A model generated the notes under the pieces. That model ran no database searches. It had not been told where the DNA came from and was given only the letters and a program-made list of their open reading frames with translations. From JASJHI01 sp965371355 (lineage in GTDB: Bacteria > Actinomycetota > Acidimicrobiia > Acidimicrobiales > Ilumatobacteraceae), in assembly GCA_965371355.1 (NCBI GenBank), contig CBDUYD010000063.1, positions 1-15,882 on the forward strand: a DNA stretch of 15,882 bases, given 5' to 3'. The translations under genes and the position numbers were made by a program. Positions 15,181 through 15,882 of this stretch are shown here, piece by piece. Positions within the stretch are counted from its first letter, which is position 1; each line of letters begins with the position of its first letter.

Positions 15181-15756
15181 GTGACATCGACGGACGACCG
15201 CCCCGGATCGACTCCGCACGACGGCGACGACCCCGGGAACGATCAGGGGGACGACGAGGGCGGGAGTCTGGTACTGCGAATCCTCCTGGTCGTCGGCATC
15301 ATCGCGTTCGCCTCGTTCTGGACGTGGGCGCTGTTCTTCGCTTCGAAGACGGCGATCAACAAGATCGATGACCGCGAGTGGGCAGCGCGCGCCGAACTGA
15401 TCTGCGACGACGTCGAGGTCGAGCTCACCCATCTCGAACGGCAGGCTGACGCCGACCTCGACGTGCGGGCCGACCTCGTCGTGACGTCGACCGACCTGTT
15501 GTCGGAGATGCTCGACGAGCTCGAAGCGGTCGAACCGACCGACGAGAAGGGACGTTCGATCGTCCCCGACTGGATCGCCGACTACCGCACGCTCCTCCAG
15601 GACCGGTATCACTACGCCGAGCGCCTACGCGGTGGCGAGAACGTGCCGTTCACCGAGACCGCGGTCGACGGCGTGCCGATCACCGAGCGGATCGAGACGT
15701 TCGCGGGCGACAACGAGATGCCGAGTTGCGCGCCGCCGCGCGGATCTGTGCTGTAG
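15181..15756 (+). CDS. Hypothetical single-pass membrane protein with acidic N-terminus
   Basis: I do not recognise this 191-residue protein. The first 28 residues are strongly acidic and Gly/Pro-rich (nine Asp/Glu between 14 and 26 count in part toward this), likely disordered. One transmembrane helix follows (about 31-54, with the aromatic FASFWTWALFF). The remaining 135 residues are soluble, acidic and mainly helical in character (VEVELTHLERQADADLDVRADLV, split by charged turns), with two cysteines, C75 and C183, that could pair if the domain is outside the cell. The ending MPSCAPPRG looks like a natural C-terminus. The GTG at 15181 is chosen because it starts before the helix and follows a -10-like hexamer. 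The frame is open further upstream but translates there as Arg-rich shadow of the exporter gene. It is divergent from the ABC exporter, and a functional link is possible but unsupported. Confidence 0.75.
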   Translation: MTSTDDRPGSTPHDGDDPGNDQGDDEGGSLVLRILLVVGIIAFASFWTWALFFASKTAINKIDDREWAARAELICDDVEVELTHLERQADADLDVRADLVVTSTDLLSEMLDELEAVEPTDEKGRSIVPDWIADYRTLLQDRYHYAERLRGGENVPFTETAVDGVPITERIETFAGDNEMPSCAPPRGSVL

Positions 15757-15766
15757 CGGCCCGAAG

Positions 15767-15780
15767 CGCTCGAACGAGCG
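15767..15780. terminator. Hairpin between convergent genes, possible bidirectional terminator
   Basis: CGCTCG and CGAGCG separated by AA form a perfect inverted repeat in the 34-bp gap between two convergent stop codons (15756 and 15791). It can fold as a GC-rich stem on both strands. There is no T-run, so it would be at best an L-shaped actinobacterial-type terminator. Confidence 0.35.
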
Positions 15781-15790
15781 TCGCCGGCGA

Positions 15791-15882
15791 TCAACGGAGA
15801 GCGTCGACCGGGCCCGTGAGTTCGTCGACCGTGTCACGTCCCGTGATCGCCATCATCAAGGCCTCCGCCGTCCCGCTCACCG
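15791..15882 (-). CDS. Partial CDS: C-terminal end of a possible mycothiol-dependent (maleylpyruvate isomerase/DinB-like) enzyme
   Basis: The minus strand carries 29 sense codons and a TGA (15793-15791) and runs off the right edge, so the start and most of the protein lie outside. The visible end reads VSGTAEALMMAITGR followed by DTVDELTGPVDALR. The pattern of Ser-Gly-x-Ala-(E/D)-Ala-Leu, a hydrophobic run, then (T/S/A)-Gly-Arg with a short Asp/Gly tail resembles the C-terminus of actinobacterial maleylpyruvate-isomerase-family and related DinB-like mycothiol-dependent proteins. That these are genuine codons is likely from composition and from the convergent arrangement with a hairpin in the gap. 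The family assignment rests on a short C-terminal match and is tentative. Confidence 0.55.
   Translation of the reverse strand, partial: VSGTAEALMMAITGRDTVDELTGPVDALR

Noticed and set aside
15137..15187. ATG at 15187 as the start of the upstream ABC exporter subunit
   Set aside because: It would overlap the divergent gene's start and place both promoters inside coding DNA. The added 17 residues show no conserved feature. It remains possible.
15625..15837. Small minus-strand frame at the right edge (about 70 codons)
   Set aside because: Arg/Ser-rich and overlapping both the gene at 15181 and the better partial frame ending at 15791.
1..15882. CRISPR arrays, tRNA genes, insertion sequences or prophage genes
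   Set aside because: I saw no regularly spaced repeats, cloverleaf-like sequence, transposase or integrase motifs. The only tandem repeat noticed is the 14-bp-period duplication at mazF.

Overview
The window is GC-rich and actinobacterial in style: strong G/C third positions, abundant GATCG, GTG as well as ATG starts, genes joined by 4-bp ATGA or GTGA overlaps, DUF2510/DUF4190 proteins, and an AftD-type arabinofuranosyltransferase. The mix (AftD-like protein, Rv2258c-type methyltransferase, MazEF, traces of a mycothiol-dependent enzyme) suggests an environmental actinobacterium, possibly of the Acidimicrobiia (Ilumatobacter-like). The lineage is inferred, not proven. I found no rRNA, tRNA, insertion sequence, integrase or CRISPR array. 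The window reads as chromosomal, with one toxin-antitoxin pair as an accessory element.

Layout from left to right. (1) 1-1874, minus strand: an SDR oxidoreductase preceded in the same operon by an Rv2258c-like SAM methyltransferase. (2) 1943-2692, plus: a DUF2510/DUF4190 membrane protein, divergent from the methyltransferase. (3) 2717-3304, minus: MazF-type toxin and ribbon-helix-helix antitoxin, with a 14-bp-period tandem duplication over the mazF start. (4) 3365-7137, minus: a tightly overlapping four-gene envelope operon, transcribed as acyltransferase, then GT2, then DUF2304, then ArnT/GT39-like GT-C glycosyltransferase. (5) 7222-11538, plus: a 1438-residue AftD-like GT-C glycosyltransferase, divergent from that operon. 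(6) 11505-15136, minus: two half-transporters forming a heterodimeric ABC exporter with one canonical and one degenerate ATP site. (7) 15181-15756, plus: an unknown single-pass membrane protein. (8) 15791-15882, minus: the last 29 codons of a gene that runs off the window.

The middle block (3365-11538) reads as one cell-envelope glycan module. A DPM-like GT2 would make a polyprenyl-phosphate sugar in the cytoplasm. Two GT-C enzymes (ArnT/GT39-like and AftD-like) would use lipid-linked sugars outside the membrane, and the acyltransferase could decorate the glycan. DUF2304 is a small membrane companion often found next to such GT2s. The exporter could serve the same surface pathway, but its substrate cannot be read from sequence.

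The genes are arranged as alternating divergent and convergent pairs. At four divergent starts (1874, 1943, 7222, 15181) a TAnnnT -10 hexamer lies only 6-9 nt before the start codon and no convincing Shine-Dalgarno is seen, which points to leaderless mRNAs. Nothing here is clearly a wholly new system. The best leads are the AftD/GT-C/acyltransferase/DUF2304 module, the overlapping leaderless divergent promoters, and the duplicated mazF start.
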